From the NCBI GenBank assembly GCA_947167345.1, contig CAMVHR010000019.1, forward strand, positions 1 to 56,000: a DNA stretch of 56,000 nucleotides. Direction: 5' to 3'. The position numbers and the translations under genes were made by a program. Of this stretch, positions 42,541-50,805 are shown piece by piece. Under the pieces are notes generated by a model. It was not told where the DNA came from. It was given only the letters and a program-made list of their open reading frames with translations, and did not search any database. The DNA is from an uncultured Treponema sp. (lineage in GTDB: Bacteria; Spirochaetota; Spirochaetia; Treponematales; Treponemataceae). The stretch's first letter is position 1. Each line of letters opens with the position of its first letter.

Positions 42541-44436
42541 ATGAGAATCAGAGACTTGTTGGATCCGAAAAGCATTTGCCTGAACGGAACGGCAAAAGAC
42601 AAGACAGACGCAATTGAAAAGATGGTTGCTCTTATGGCAAAGAGCGGAAACATCTCGAATGTTGACGTGTACCACAAGGGTGTTCTTGCACGTGAAGAAG
42701 AAAGCACTACAGCAGTAGGGGAAGGAGTTGCCATTCCACACTGCAAGAGTGACAGCGTACTGCGCCCGGCACTTGCAGCCATGACAGTCCCAGCAGGCGT
42801 TGACTATGATGCACCTGACGGAGAAAAGGTAAAAGTAATATTCCTTATTGCAGCACCTAATACAAAGGACAATGTTCATGTTGACGTTCTGAGCAAACTT
42901 TCTGTATTGCTACTTGACGAAAACTTTACAAAAGACCTGCTGAATGCAGACAGTGTTGAAAAATTCCTTGCAGTAGTTGACGAGGCAGAAAGCAAAAAAG
43001 ATGCTGAAGATGCAAAGAAAACTTCTGTTTCCGGCTATCCTCAGATTCTTGCAGTAACGGCATGTCCAACAGGCATTGCACATACATACATGGCAGAAGA
43101 AAACCTGAAAAAAGCTGCAGAAAAGGCAGGTGCCACAATAAAGATTGAAACACGCGGTTCATCTGGCACAAAGAACGAACTTACAGCCGAAGAAATTGCA
43201 AATGCAAAAGCAATCATTGTTGCCGTAGACGTAAATGTCCCAATGGGACGCTTTAACGGACGCAAGGTTATCCGCTGCCGTGTTTCTGACGGCATAAACA
43301 AGAGTGAAGAACTTGTTACAAAGGCATTGAGCGGCAGTGTTCCAGTTTACTCAGCAGGAAGAGATTCTTCAGACAGCACATCAGAACAGAAAGCTGGAGG
43401 ATCAGTATACAAACACCTGATGACAGGCGTTTCACACATGATTCCTTTTGTTGTCGGCGGAGGCATCCTTATTGCCCTTGCATTCCTTTTTGACGGCATT
43501 TACTGTAAGTCAAACGGAATTACTCCTGACGGAACTTTTGGTTCCATGCTGCCTATTTCAGCATTCCTTAAAGGCAAGGTTGGTGGTGTTGCATTCGGCT
43601 TCATGCTCCCTGTACTTGCAGGCTTTATTGCATTCAGTATTGCCGACCGCCCAGGCCTTGCACTGGGATTCCTTGGCGGTGCAATGGCAGCAAACGGAAC
43701 TTCAGGATTCCTTGGTGCACTTGTTGCAGGTTTCTTTGCAGGATACACAGTCCTTGCACTAAAGAAAGCATTTAACGGACTTCCAAAGAGCCTTGACGGA
43801 ATCAAGCCTGTCCTTATCTATCCGCTTTTGGGAATGCTCATTGTAGGACTTGGCATGAACTTCATCATCGAACCTGTTGTTGGAGCAATCAACCACTGGC
43901 TCAACGCAGGACTCAACCACATCAGCGGAACAAGTGCCATTCTCCTTGGTTTGATTCTTGGCGGCATGATGGCTGTAGACATGGGTGGTCCTGTAAACAA
44001 AGCGGCTTATGTTTTTGCAACAGGAATGCTTGCGGAAGGTCACTACAACATCATGGCTGCTGTTATGGTTGGCGGCATGGTTCCTCCAATTGCAATCGCA
44101 CTTGCAACAATCCTGTTCAAGAACAAGTTCACAGCCGAAGAAAGAAAAGCTGGTCCTGTAAACTTTGTAATGGGATTTGCATTCATTACAGAAGGTGCAA
44201 TTCCTTATGCCGCAGCAGACCCAGGAAGAGTTCTTCCTTCATGCATCGTAGGAAGCGCAGTAGCAGGAGCACTTTCAATGGCATTCAAGTGCACGCTCAT
44301 GGCACCACACGGAGGAATCTTCGTATTCCCTGTAGTAGGCAATCCTGTAGCATACGTCGTTGCCCTGCTCGTTGGTTCCGCAGTCAGCTGCCTTATGCTA
44401 GGACTGCTTAAAAAGAATGTTTCAGAAAGGAGTTAA
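42541..44436 (+). CDS. fruA: Fructose PTS transporter EIIABC
   Basis: A 631-residue fused fructose permease. The EIIA domain (1-150) has phospho-His67 in VAIPHCKS. The EIIB domain (about 165-265) has phospho-Cys175 in VTACPTGIAHTYMA. The EIIC domain (about 285-628) has about nine membrane segments with FMLPVLAGFIAFSIADRPG and AMAANGTSGFLGALVAGF, and PHGGIF near the C-terminus. It imports fructose as fructose-1-phosphate. AGGAGG precedes the ATG; the 70-nt gap after fruK carries no terminator. ptsH follows after 3 nt. Confidence 0.95.
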   Translation: MRIRDLLDPKSICLNGTAKDKTDAIEKMVALMAKSGNISNVDVYHKGVLAREEESTTAVGEGVAIPHCKSDSVLRPALAAMTVPAGVDYDAPDGEKVKVIFLIAAPNTKDNVHVDVLSKLSVLLLDENFTKDLLNADSVEKFLAVVDEAESKKDAEDAKKTSVSGYPQILAVTACPTGIAHTYMAEENLKKAAEKAGATIKIETRGSSGTKNELTAEEIANAKAIIVAVDVNVPMGRFNGRKVIRCRVSDGINKSEELVTKALSGSVPVYSAGRDSSDSTSEQKAGGSVYKHLMTGVSHMIPFVVGGGILIALAFLFDGIYCKSNGITPDGTFGSMLPISAFLKGKVGGVAFGFMLPVLAGFIAFSIADRPGLALGFLGGAMAANGTSGFLGALVAGFFAGYTVLALKKAFNGLPKSLDGIKPVLIYPLLGMLIVGLGMNFIIEPVVGAINHWLNAGLNHISGTSAILLGLILGGMMAVDMGGPVNKAAYVFATGMLAEGHYNIMAAVMVGGMVPPIAIALATILFKNKFTAEERKAGPVNFVMGFAFITEGAIPYAAADPGRVLPSCIVGSAVAGALSMAFKCTLMAPHGGIFVFPVVGNPVAYVVALLVGSAVSCLMLGLLKKNVSERS

Positions 44437-44439
44437 CGA

Positions 44440-44697
44440 ATGAAACAGTTTACATACACTGTAACAGACAAATTAGGCATTCATGCACGTCCTGCAGGAG
44501 ACCTTGTAAAGCTTGCAAAGGAATTTAATTCTACTGTAAAAGCTTCATGCAACGGTAAGACTGTAGATGCAAAACGCCTTATAGCACTGATGAGCCTTGG
44601 AGCAAAGCAGGATCACACTGTCACTGTTGAAATAGAAGGTGACGATGAGAATGCGGCAGCAGAAAAGCTGGAGGAATTCTTCAAGCAGAACCTGTAA
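44440..44697 (+). CDS. ptsH: Phosphocarrier protein HPr
   Basis: An 85-residue HPr with phospho-His15 in KLGIHARPAGDLV. The regulatory Ser46 used by HPr kinase is replaced: the usual KSIMGVMSLG is KRLIALMSLG, with Arg at 46. It can therefore carry phosphate from enzyme I to EIIA, but not be serine-phosphorylated at the standard site. It is the last gene of the fructose operon, ended by a terminator. Confidence 0.93.
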   Translation: MKQFTYTVTDKLGIHARPAGDLVKLAKEFNSTVKASCNGKTVDAKRLIALMSLGAKQDHTVTVEIEGDDENAAAEKLEEFFKQNL

Positions 44698-44727
44698 AAA
44701 CTACTAAAAGGCTTTTGTAAACAGCTG

Positions 44728-44769
44728 GCATCCCAAAACCTGACAAGAGGTGTTGGGATGCTTTTTTTT
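44728..44769 (+). terminator. Intrinsic terminator of the fru operon
   Basis: GCATCCCAA (44728-44736) and TTGGGATGC (44753-44761) form a perfect stem followed by eight T. Confidence 0.95.
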
Positions 44770-44776
44770 GCGTACA

Positions 44777-44805
44777 TTGAAACTATTCCATTTATGCCAT
44801 ATACT
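44777..44805 (+). promoter_or_regulatory. putP promoter
   Basis: TTGAAA (44777-44782), 17-nt spacer, TATACT (44800-44805). GGAGG near 44834 serves the ATG at 44844. Confidence 0.7.
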
Positions 44806-44843
44806 TAATGGCAAATTTTTTGATGCAAAAAATGGAGGTCAAA

Positions 44844-46355
44844 ATGTCATCTGCAATGATTCAGCAGGTAATAGCCTTTACGATTTATCTGGGGCTTATG
44901 ATTTACATTGGAATTAGATGGATGAGCCGCAACAACAGCTCTGAAGACTTTTTCCTTGGAGGCCGCAACATGGGGCCTTGGACAACAGCACTTTCAGCCG
45001 AAGCAAGCGACATGTCAGGCTGGCTTTTAATGGGTCTTCCAGGTGTTGCATATCTCGGTGGCTTAAAGGAAGCATTCTGGACAGCTCTCGGTCTTGAAGT
45101 TGGAACCTATCTTAACTGGCTGATTGTTGCAAAACCTTTACGCAAATATTCAATTGCATGTGGCAACTCCATTACAATTCCAGAGTTTCTTACAAACCGC
45201 TTCAAAGACAGAAAGCACATCATATCGCTCATATCTACAGTTTTCATTGTCCTGTTCTTTGTAATCTATACGGCATCAGGCTTTGTAGCATGTGCAAAAC
45301 TCCTTAACACAGTATTTGAACTGCCTTACATCTGCGGTCTTGTAATAGGAATGGTAGTTATTCTTCTATATACATTGCTCGGCGGATTCAGTGCCGTCTG
45401 TACGACAGACTTCATTCAGGGAACACTCATGTTCATAGTTCTCATCGTCACCATCGTAATCATGATGATTACACAAGGCGGACCTGCAAATGCAGTAAGC
45501 AAAGTACAGGAATTCAGTGCAAGGGCTATAGCCGGTGAGTTTGGTGACATCATGAAGGAAAAATTCATGAATAACCAGTCATACGGCATTATGTCAGTAA
45601 TTTCAGCCCTTGCATGGGGACTTGGTTACTTTGGAATGCCTCATATTTTGGTACGCTTCATGGGCATACGCAGCAATAAAGAGATAGCTCTTTCACGCCG
45701 CATTGCAATCATCTGGGTAACGATAGCATTCATCGGTGCTGTTGGAGTCGGATCTTTTGCAACAGTTTACCTTAGCCCAATGCTTTCTGCCGCAGAAAAC
45801 GAAAGCGTTGTCATCAAGGCAATCATGCAGACATACCCTGCATTCATTGGAGGCATCTTCCTGTGTGCAATTCTTGCAGCAGCCATGTCTACGGCAGACT
45901 CACAGCTTCTTGTTGCAGCAAGTGCATTTACCGAAGACTTCTGCCAGACAATTCTCAAAAAGAAGTTTGAGCCAAAGACAACAGTTTTTGTAAGCCGCAT
46001 TACAGTTCTTGCAATAGCTGTAATTGCATTCTTCCTTTCCCTTGATGAAAAAAGCTCAATCTTTGGACTGGTAAGCTACGCATGGGCAGGATTCGGAAGC
46101 ACATTCGGACCTCTCATCCTGCTTGCATTGTTCTGGCGCAACGCTACAGCAAAAGGTGCTGTTGCAGGCCTTGTAGCAGGAGGCATTACAGTAATAGTAT
46201 GGCACAACCTTAAGGGAGGCATATTCAACCTTTATGAAATTCTTCCGGGCTTTGTCGTATGTCTTATCTTTGCAGTAATCGTAAGCCTTCTTGACAAAAA
46301 CAAGGATCAGGAAATGCTTGCAGACTTTGATAAATACATGGCAGTAAAAGACTAG
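44844..46355 (+). CDS. putP: Sodium/proline symporter
   Basis: A 503-residue sodium:solute symporter of the PutP branch, with about 13 membrane helices. It has the core SEDFFLGGRNMGPWTTALSAEASDMSGWLLMGLPG, and GGFSAVCTTDFIQG, which carries sodium- and proline-site residues in this family. An ATG at 44808 is rejected in favour of 44844, because GGAGG lies 6 nt before the latter. It takes up proline with sodium. No proline catabolic gene is nearby. Confidence 0.93.
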   Translation: MSSAMIQQVIAFTIYLGLMIYIGIRWMSRNNSSEDFFLGGRNMGPWTTALSAEASDMSGWLLMGLPGVAYLGGLKEAFWTALGLEVGTYLNWLIVAKPLRKYSIACGNSITIPEFLTNRFKDRKHIISLISTVFIVLFFVIYTASGFVACAKLLNTVFELPYICGLVIGMVVILLYTLLGGFSAVCTTDFIQGTLMFIVLIVTIVIMMITQGGPANAVSKVQEFSARAIAGEFGDIMKEKFMNNQSYGIMSVISALAWGLGYFGMPHILVRFMGIRSNKEIALSRRIAIIWVTIAFIGAVGVGSFATVYLSPMLSAAENESVVIKAIMQTYPAFIGGIFLCAILAAAMSTADSQLLVAASAFTEDFCQTILKKKFEPKTTVFVSRITVLAIAVIAFFLSLDEKSSIFGLVSYAWAGFGSTFGPLILLALFWRNATAKGAVAGLVAGGITVIVWHNLKGGIFNLYEILPGFVVCLIFAVIVSLLDKNKDQEMLADFDKYMAVKD

Positions 46356-46385
46356 GCTTCCAGCAAATTTGCCTCAGGCAATCTA

Positions 46386-46424
46386 TTGCATAAAACATGA
46401 ACTTTACGATATACTATCGTAAAG
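46386..46424 (+). promoter_or_regulatory. Promoter with a perfect palindrome over the -10 box, upstream of gltD
   Basis: TTGCAT (46386-46391), 18-nt spacer, TATACT (46410-46415). The -10 box lies inside a perfect inverted repeat, CTTTACGATA and TATCGTAAAG separated by TAC (46402-46424). A repressor bound there would block the polymerase. Transcription would start just before the long hairpin at 46428. Confidence 0.5.
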
Positions 46425-46427
46425 ACA

Positions 46428-46500
46428 AAGACGTCTGGTTTGACGTGTTTATTGTGTCCTCACAGTAAACAAGCCAAGCCAGGCGTCTTTTTTATTTTAA
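46428..46500 (+). terminator. Long terminator or attenuator hairpin before gltD
   Basis: Outer stem AAGACGTCTGGTTTG (46428-46442) pairs with 46475-46489 (15 bp, two G-U). After a small internal loop, GTTTATTGTG (46447-46456) pairs with CACAGTAAAC (46461-46470) around TCCT. TTTTTTATTTT follows. It may simply end putP, but lying downstream of the promoter at 46386 it could attenuate gltD. Confidence 0.8.
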
Positions 46501-46525
46501 ATCAATAGCATGTAAGGGGGCTATT

Positions 46526-48007
46526 ATGGGACGCGACAACGGTTTTTTATTATTTTCACGCAAGGACAATCCGAGTATTGATGCACTGGCAAGAGTAAGT
46601 TCTTTCAAGGAATTTCACACTTATCTTAATGAAAAGGAAAGGAAAGAACAGGCTTCACGCTGCATGAACTGCGGAGTTCCAATGTGCCAGTCGGCAATAA
46701 AACTTTCTGGCATGGTAACAGGATGTCCACTCCACAACCTGATTCCAGAATGGAATGATGCACTTTACAACGGAGAATTTGAAACTGCCGCAAAAAGGCT
46801 CATGGCAACATCAAGCTTTCCTGAGTTTACAGGACGTGTATGTCCGGCACTATGCGAAAAGGCATGCAACTGTGGCAACAACGACATTGCAAATTCCGTC
46901 TCAGTCCACGACAATGAGCTTTTCATAATCGAAAAAGCATTTACCGAAGGATACATCACACCTAGAATACCTAAAATCAGAACAGATAAAAAAGTAGCCG
47001 TCATAGGCTCAGGACCCGCAGGACTTGCAGTGGCAGACATGCTCAACAGAAGAGGCCACAACGTTACCGTTTACGAAAGGGACGACAGGGCTGGAGGTCT
47101 TTTGCAGTACGGCATTCCAAACATGAAGCTGGACAAGCACATAATCGAAAGGCGCATTCAGCTTATGGAAAAAGAGGGAGTTACATTTGTCTATAACGCC
47201 GATGTCGGAAACACTATAAGCGCACAGGAAATTCTTTCTCAACATGATGCAGTAGCTTTATGTTGCGGAGCAAAAAAGCCACGGCCTCTTTCAGTGCCAG
47301 GCAGCAATGCAGACGGAGTTCTTTTTGCCGTAGATTTTCTAAAATCCGTAACAAAAAGCCTGATTACATCAAACCTTAAAGACGGACAGTTCTTTGACCC
47401 GAAAGGCAAGGACGTAATTGTCGTAGGCGGAGGTGATACAGGAAACGACTGTACCGGCACATGCATAAGGCTTGGAGCCTCTTCTGTTACCCAGCTTGAA
47501 ATGATGCCTTGTCCGCCAACAGAAAGAAGCGCATCAAATCCTTGGCCTCAGTGGCCAAAAGTCCTAAAGACAGACTATGGCCAGCAGGAAGCCATTACAG
47601 CATGGGGGCATGATCCGCGCATATACGAAACGACCATAAAAGAAATCTACACACAGGACAACCACGTTACAGGCATAAAGACTGTACAGGTAGAATTCAA
47701 GACAATTGACGGAAAACGCCAGCTGGTAGAAAAAGAAGGCACAGAAAAAGAGATGAAAGCTGACCTTATTTTGATTGCAGCAGGATTCTTAGGCTGTGAA
47801 GAATACACGGCACAGGCTTTCGGCGTTCAGCTTGGGGCACGGACAACCGTCATTTCAGCTGAAAACTCATACAAAACATCAGCAGAAAAAATATTTACAG
47901 CAGGAGACATGCATCGTGGACAATCTCTTGTAGTATGGGCAATAAGCGAAGGCCGTGAATGTGCCAGAGAAATTGACACATACCTCATGGGCTATTCAAA
48001 CCTGTAA
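46526..48007 (+). CDS. gltD: Glutamate synthase small subunit (beta)
   Basis: A 493-residue NADPH-dependent glutamate synthase beta subunit. The N-terminal Fer4-type region has RCMNCGVPMCQ, GCPLHNLIPEWN and CPALCEKACNCG, which ligate FeS clusters. FAD binding uses VAVIGSGPAGLAVADML (about 152-168) and NADPH binding uses VIVVGGGDTGNDC (about 295-307). It passes electrons to the large subunit for glutamine-dependent glutamate formation, but no gltB is in this window. AAGGGGG precedes the ATG. The upstream palindrome and hairpin suggest nitrogen-responsive control (inference). Confidence 0.94.
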   Translation: MGRDNGFLLFSRKDNPSIDALARVSSFKEFHTYLNEKERKEQASRCMNCGVPMCQSAIKLSGMVTGCPLHNLIPEWNDALYNGEFETAAKRLMATSSFPEFTGRVCPALCEKACNCGNNDIANSVSVHDNELFIIEKAFTEGYITPRIPKIRTDKKVAVIGSGPAGLAVADMLNRRGHNVTVYERDDRAGGLLQYGIPNMKLDKHIIERRIQLMEKEGVTFVYNADVGNTISAQEILSQHDAVALCCGAKKPRPLSVPGSNADGVLFAVDFLKSVTKSLITSNLKDGQFFDPKGKDVIVVGGGDTGNDCTGTCIRLGASSVTQLEMMPCPPTERSASNPWPQWPKVLKTDYGQQEAITAWGHDPRIYETTIKEIYTQDNHVTGIKTVQVEFKTIDGKRQLVEKEGTEKEMKADLILIAAGFLGCEEYTAQAFGVQLGARTTVISAENSYKTSAEKIFTAGDMHRGQSLVVWAISEGRECAREIDTYLMGYSNL

Positions 48008-48017
48008 TCCTTTTCCT

Positions 48018-48063
48018 GCCTCCCGATGCTCTTCCCTTACAGGGTGTCGGGAGGCGTTTTTTT
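48018..48063 (+). terminator. Intrinsic terminator after gltD
   Basis: GCCTCCCGA (48018-48026) pairs with TCGGGAGGC (48047-48055), followed by T7. Confidence 0.92.
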
Positions 48064-48087
48064 ATTTGCAAAATATAAAAAAAGGCA

Positions 48088-48093
48088 TATAAT
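48088..48093 (+). promoter_or_regulatory. cheX -10 box, near-leaderless arrangement
   Basis: A consensus TATAAT ends 9 nt before the ATG at 48103, and there is no Shine-Dalgarno sequence. The predicted leader is 2-3 nt. Confidence 0.5.
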
Positions 48094-48102
48094 TAATGTA
48101 TT

Positions 48103-48570
48103 ATGGATGTTTCAGTTATTAACCCTTTTCTCAGCGCCTGTGAAGAAGCGTTTGTAACAATGTTTAATATCGTTCCTCAGCACAAAGAGCCGTATCTGCT
48201 CAATCCGACAGCAACGCACATGTGGGAAATTTCAGGTCTTGTCGCAGTTTCGGGCGACGAGCTTGGCATAGTAGTTTTCCGCCTGCACAGAAGACTTGCA
48301 TCAAAAATGCTGGAGCTTTCAGAAATTCCTGTTGAAAGTCCAGAAGAAATGGAAGAGATGGAAAAGGGGCTTGTAAGCGAATTTACAAACATCATTACAG
48401 GTAATGCCGTATCTGCAATAAAAAGCAAGAACATATCAGTTTCCGCTCCAGATGTGCGTGCCGGAGAAAACCATGTCATTCCATGGCCAAAGTCTACAAG
48501 AATAATTGCCGTACCATTCTATACAAAAGAAGGCATTTTTGAAGTAGACATCTGCTTTAAGGGCATGTAA
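48103..48570 (+). CDS. cheX: Chemotaxis phosphatase CheX
   Basis: A 155-residue CheX/CheC-fold protein. The catalytic helix has the E..N pair in SEFTNIITGNAVSAI (about 91-105), and the VISAPD-like SVSAPDVRAG segment follows. CheX dephosphorylates CheY-P and is the usual CheY phosphatase of spirochaetes. The other chemotaxis genes are not here. The feruloyl-esterase-like gene follows after 6 nt in the same unit. Confidence 0.88.
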   Translation: MDVSVINPFLSACEEAFVTMFNIVPQHKEPYLLNPTATHMWEISGLVAVSGDELGIVVFRLHRRLASKMLELSEIPVESPEEMEEMEKGLVSEFTNIITGNAVSAIKSKNISVSAPDVRAGENHVIPWPKSTRIIAVPFYTKEGIFEVDICFKGM

Positions 48571-48576
48571 ACCAAA

Positions 48577-49320
48577 ATGAAAGAATTTTATTTAAATAGT
48601 GACGGCATCCGTCTTCATTTGAAACTGGACAAGCCAGAAGGTTTTGATAAAGGTCCCCTTTGCATTCTGATTCATGGATTTACGGGTCATATAGAAGAAG
48701 ACCACATTATTGCTGCTCAAAAAGCAATGAATGACTGTGGAATAGCCGTTCTTCGTGCAGAAATGTATGGTCACGGTAAAAGCGAAGGAGAATTCAAAAA
48801 CCACACTCTCTACAAATGGGTATCAAACGCTTTGGATGTATTAAATTACGCAAAATCTCTAGATTTTGTAACAGATTTATACTTAAGCGGACATTCTCAG
48901 GGCGGACTCCTTACCATGCTAATCGGAGGAATGTGTGCGCAGGACTTCAAGGCAATCATGCCACTGTCACCAGCATGGATGATTCCAGAAGAGGCCCGAA
49001 AAGGCTGCATGCTTGGCAACGAGTTCAATCCAAAACATATTCCTGAAAAGCTTTTTTTTGGAGAAAAAGAACTATCCGGCAATTATGTCCGAATAGCCCA
49101 GACAATACATGCAGAAGATGCAATAAAACAATATGAAGGTCCTGTATATATAATACACGGAGATGCTGATGAGGTTGTTCCTTACAGTTATGCCCAAAAA
49201 GCAGCGAATCTTTATAAAAATGCAAGCCTCATTCCAATTCACGGAGCAGACCACTGTTTTTCAATGCATTTAAATGAACTTTCAAATGCCATAAAGACAA
49301 TCTCAAAAAATTTTTCATGA
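48577..49320 (+). CDS. Feruloyl/cinnamoyl esterase-like alpha/beta-hydrolase
   Basis: A 247-residue cytoplasmic hydrolase with triad Ser107 (GHSQGG), Asp196 or 198 (HGDADEVVP) and His226 (GADHCF). From memory it is strikingly similar to Butyrivibrio Est1E and Lactobacillus LJ0536 cinnamoyl esterases: IHGFTGHIEEDHI, RAEMYGHGKSEGEF, LSPAWMIPEEAR and GNYVRIAQTI are shared landmarks. These release ferulic and related acids from plant-wall esters. It has no signal peptide. It is co-transcribed with cheX without a ribosome-binding site of its own. Acquisition from rumen Firmicutes is plausible. Confidence 0.85.
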   Translation: MKEFYLNSDGIRLHLKLDKPEGFDKGPLCILIHGFTGHIEEDHIIAAQKAMNDCGIAVLRAEMYGHGKSEGEFKNHTLYKWVSNALDVLNYAKSLDFVTDLYLSGHSQGGLLTMLIGGMCAQDFKAIMPLSPAWMIPEEARKGCMLGNEFNPKHIPEKLFFGEKELSGNYVRIAQTIHAEDAIKQYEGPVYIIHGDADEVVPYSYAQKAANLYKNASLIPIHGADHCFSMHLNELSNAIKTISKNFS

Positions 49321-49357
49321 ATATGACAAGCCCATGTCATATTTCCCCATGTATACT
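49321..49357 (+). promoter_or_regulatory. Promoter and palindromic operator of the WYL operon
   Basis: ATATGACA (49321-49328) and TGTCATAT (49335-49342) form a perfect inverted repeat with a 6-nt spacer. TATACT (49352-49357) is the probable -10, so the palindrome covers the -35 region, as expected for a repressor site. The WYL regulator of the operon is the obvious candidate. Confidence 0.55.
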
Positions 49358-49397
49358 GACAGCACCATAAAGCAATTCTAAATTCAAGAGGTAATGC

Positions 49398-49856
49398 ATG
49401 AAGTATGAAATCGTAGAACTGAAAGAAAAAATCGTAGCAGGATTTTCTGCCGTAACAAGCAACGAAGATTCGGACATGGGCGAAAAGATTGGCGGACTAT
49501 GGCAAAAGCTTTACAGCGGAACAGCACAGTCCATGGCTGACAAAGTAAATGCAAAGGCCATAGGTCTGTACTGTGACTACGGTGTTCCTAATGAAAAATC
49601 ATACACCGTACTTGCAGGATGCGAAGTCAGCTCAAAAGAATCCGCTCAAAAACAGGGACTCGATGTAAAAGTCATTCCAGCCGGAAAGTACGCTAAGTTT
49701 GTCATAAAAGGTGATGTCCGACTTGCCGTAGGTCAGGCATGGGGCGAAATTTGGAACACACCACTTGAACGGACATTTACAGGAGACTTTGAAGAGTATC
49801 AGGAAGACAGTGACGGAAAAACTGCCACAGTTTTCATCTATATTGCCGTAAAATAG
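49398..49856 (+). CDS. GyrI-like/effector-binding domain protein
   Basis: A 152-residue single-domain protein of the GyrI-like/AraC effector-binding (SOUL-related) superfamily. It has the opening KYEIVELKEKIVAGFSAVTSN, YTVLAGCEV and a C-terminal VFIYIAVK strand typical of the Cass2-type subgroup. These bind small, often cationic, molecules and can be free-standing. It is followed by the WYL regulator after 4 nt, suggesting the two sense or act on the same ligand. AGAGGT precedes the ATG. Confidence 0.75.
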   Translation: MKYEIVELKEKIVAGFSAVTSNEDSDMGEKIGGLWQKLYSGTAQSMADKVNAKAIGLYCDYGVPNEKSYTVLAGCEVSSKESAQKQGLDVKVIPAGKYAKFVIKGDVRLAVGQAWGEIWNTPLERTFTGDFEEYQEDSDGKTATVFIYIAVK

Positions 49857-49860
49857 AATC

Positions 49861-50790
49861 ATGACAAACACCGAAAATCTGTTTGAACTTGTATACATCC
49901 TTATGGACAGAAAGCAGATGACTGCCAGCCAGCTGGCAGAACATTTCGGTGTTTCCACACGCACTGTCTACAGGTGGATTGAATGCCTGAGCATTGCAGG
50001 AATTCCTGTTTTTGCCACCAAAGGAAGCGGTGGCGGCATACGCATAGACAAAAACTATGCTCTGGACAAAACAGTATTGACCGAAGACGAAAAGCAAAGT
50101 GTCGTCGCTTCATTGAACGCATTAAAATCATTGACAGGAGCAGAAAGCTCCGCCGCAAAAAAATTACAATCACTTTCAAAACATAATACAGACTGGCTTG
50201 AAGTAGATTTTGGTACATGGAGTCCTTTAGGCAGATATGTACGCACAGTGTTCGATGTCTTGAAGAATGCAATCCTGCACGAGACGATTGTCACTTTCGA
50301 TTATTTTTCGACAGGAGGGCACACACAGCACAGGACTGTACATCCATGGAAAATCGTATTCAGGGGACAGGCATGGTATGCATTCGGCTGGTGCGAACTA
50401 CGAGGGCAGGAACGTTATTTCAAGCTGAGCAGAATACAAAACATTACAGACACAAAAAGACATTCTTCCGTTCCAGTACGATCACTGACAAATCTTAATG
50501 AAGAATATGAATATGGCGGAAAAGATGAATTTGATTTTCCAATGATTAGCCTTACATTAAAAGTAAAAAATTCTGCCGTCTACAGGATTATGGATGATGT
50601 ACTTGTCGAAACAGAAACTAACCTTTCAGATTCAGGAGAATTTTCAACTGTTACCGTTCAGGTGCAGGAGTCTTACTGGCTTTACAGTTGGCTTTTGAGC
50701 TTTGGAAGTGACATAAAGATTATTGAGCCGATTTCCATAAAAGAGCAGTATTCTCTCATTGTACGACAGATGAAAGACGGACTGGAATAA
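49861..50790 (+). CDS. WYL-domain transcriptional regulator (YafY type)
   Basis: A 309-residue regulator. The N-terminal HTH_11 winged helix (MTASQLAEHFGVSTRTVYRWIECLSIAGIPV) is followed by a WYL domain (about 135-215) with VTFDYFSTGGHTQHRTVHPWKIVFRGQAWYAFGWCELRGQERYFKLSRI, and a C-terminal WCX-like region. WYL domains bind nucleotides or small ligands and control DNA-damage, defence or metabolic genes. It is in an operon with the GyrI-like and radical-SAM genes and probably binds the 49321 palindrome. Confidence 0.9.
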   Translation: MTNTENLFELVYILMDRKQMTASQLAEHFGVSTRTVYRWIECLSIAGIPVFATKGSGGGIRIDKNYALDKTVLTEDEKQSVVASLNALKSLTGAESSAAKKLQSLSKHNTDWLEVDFGTWSPLGRYVRTVFDVLKNAILHETIVTFDYFSTGGHTQHRTVHPWKIVFRGQAWYAFGWCELRGQERYFKLSRIQNITDTKRHSSVPVRSLTNLNEEYEYGGKDEFDFPMISLTLKVKNSAVYRIMDDVLVETETNLSDSGEFSTVTVQVQESYWLYSWLLSFGSDIKIIEPISIKEQYSLIVRQMKDGLE

Positions 50791-50805
50791 AAGGGGCAAA
50801 ACTTA

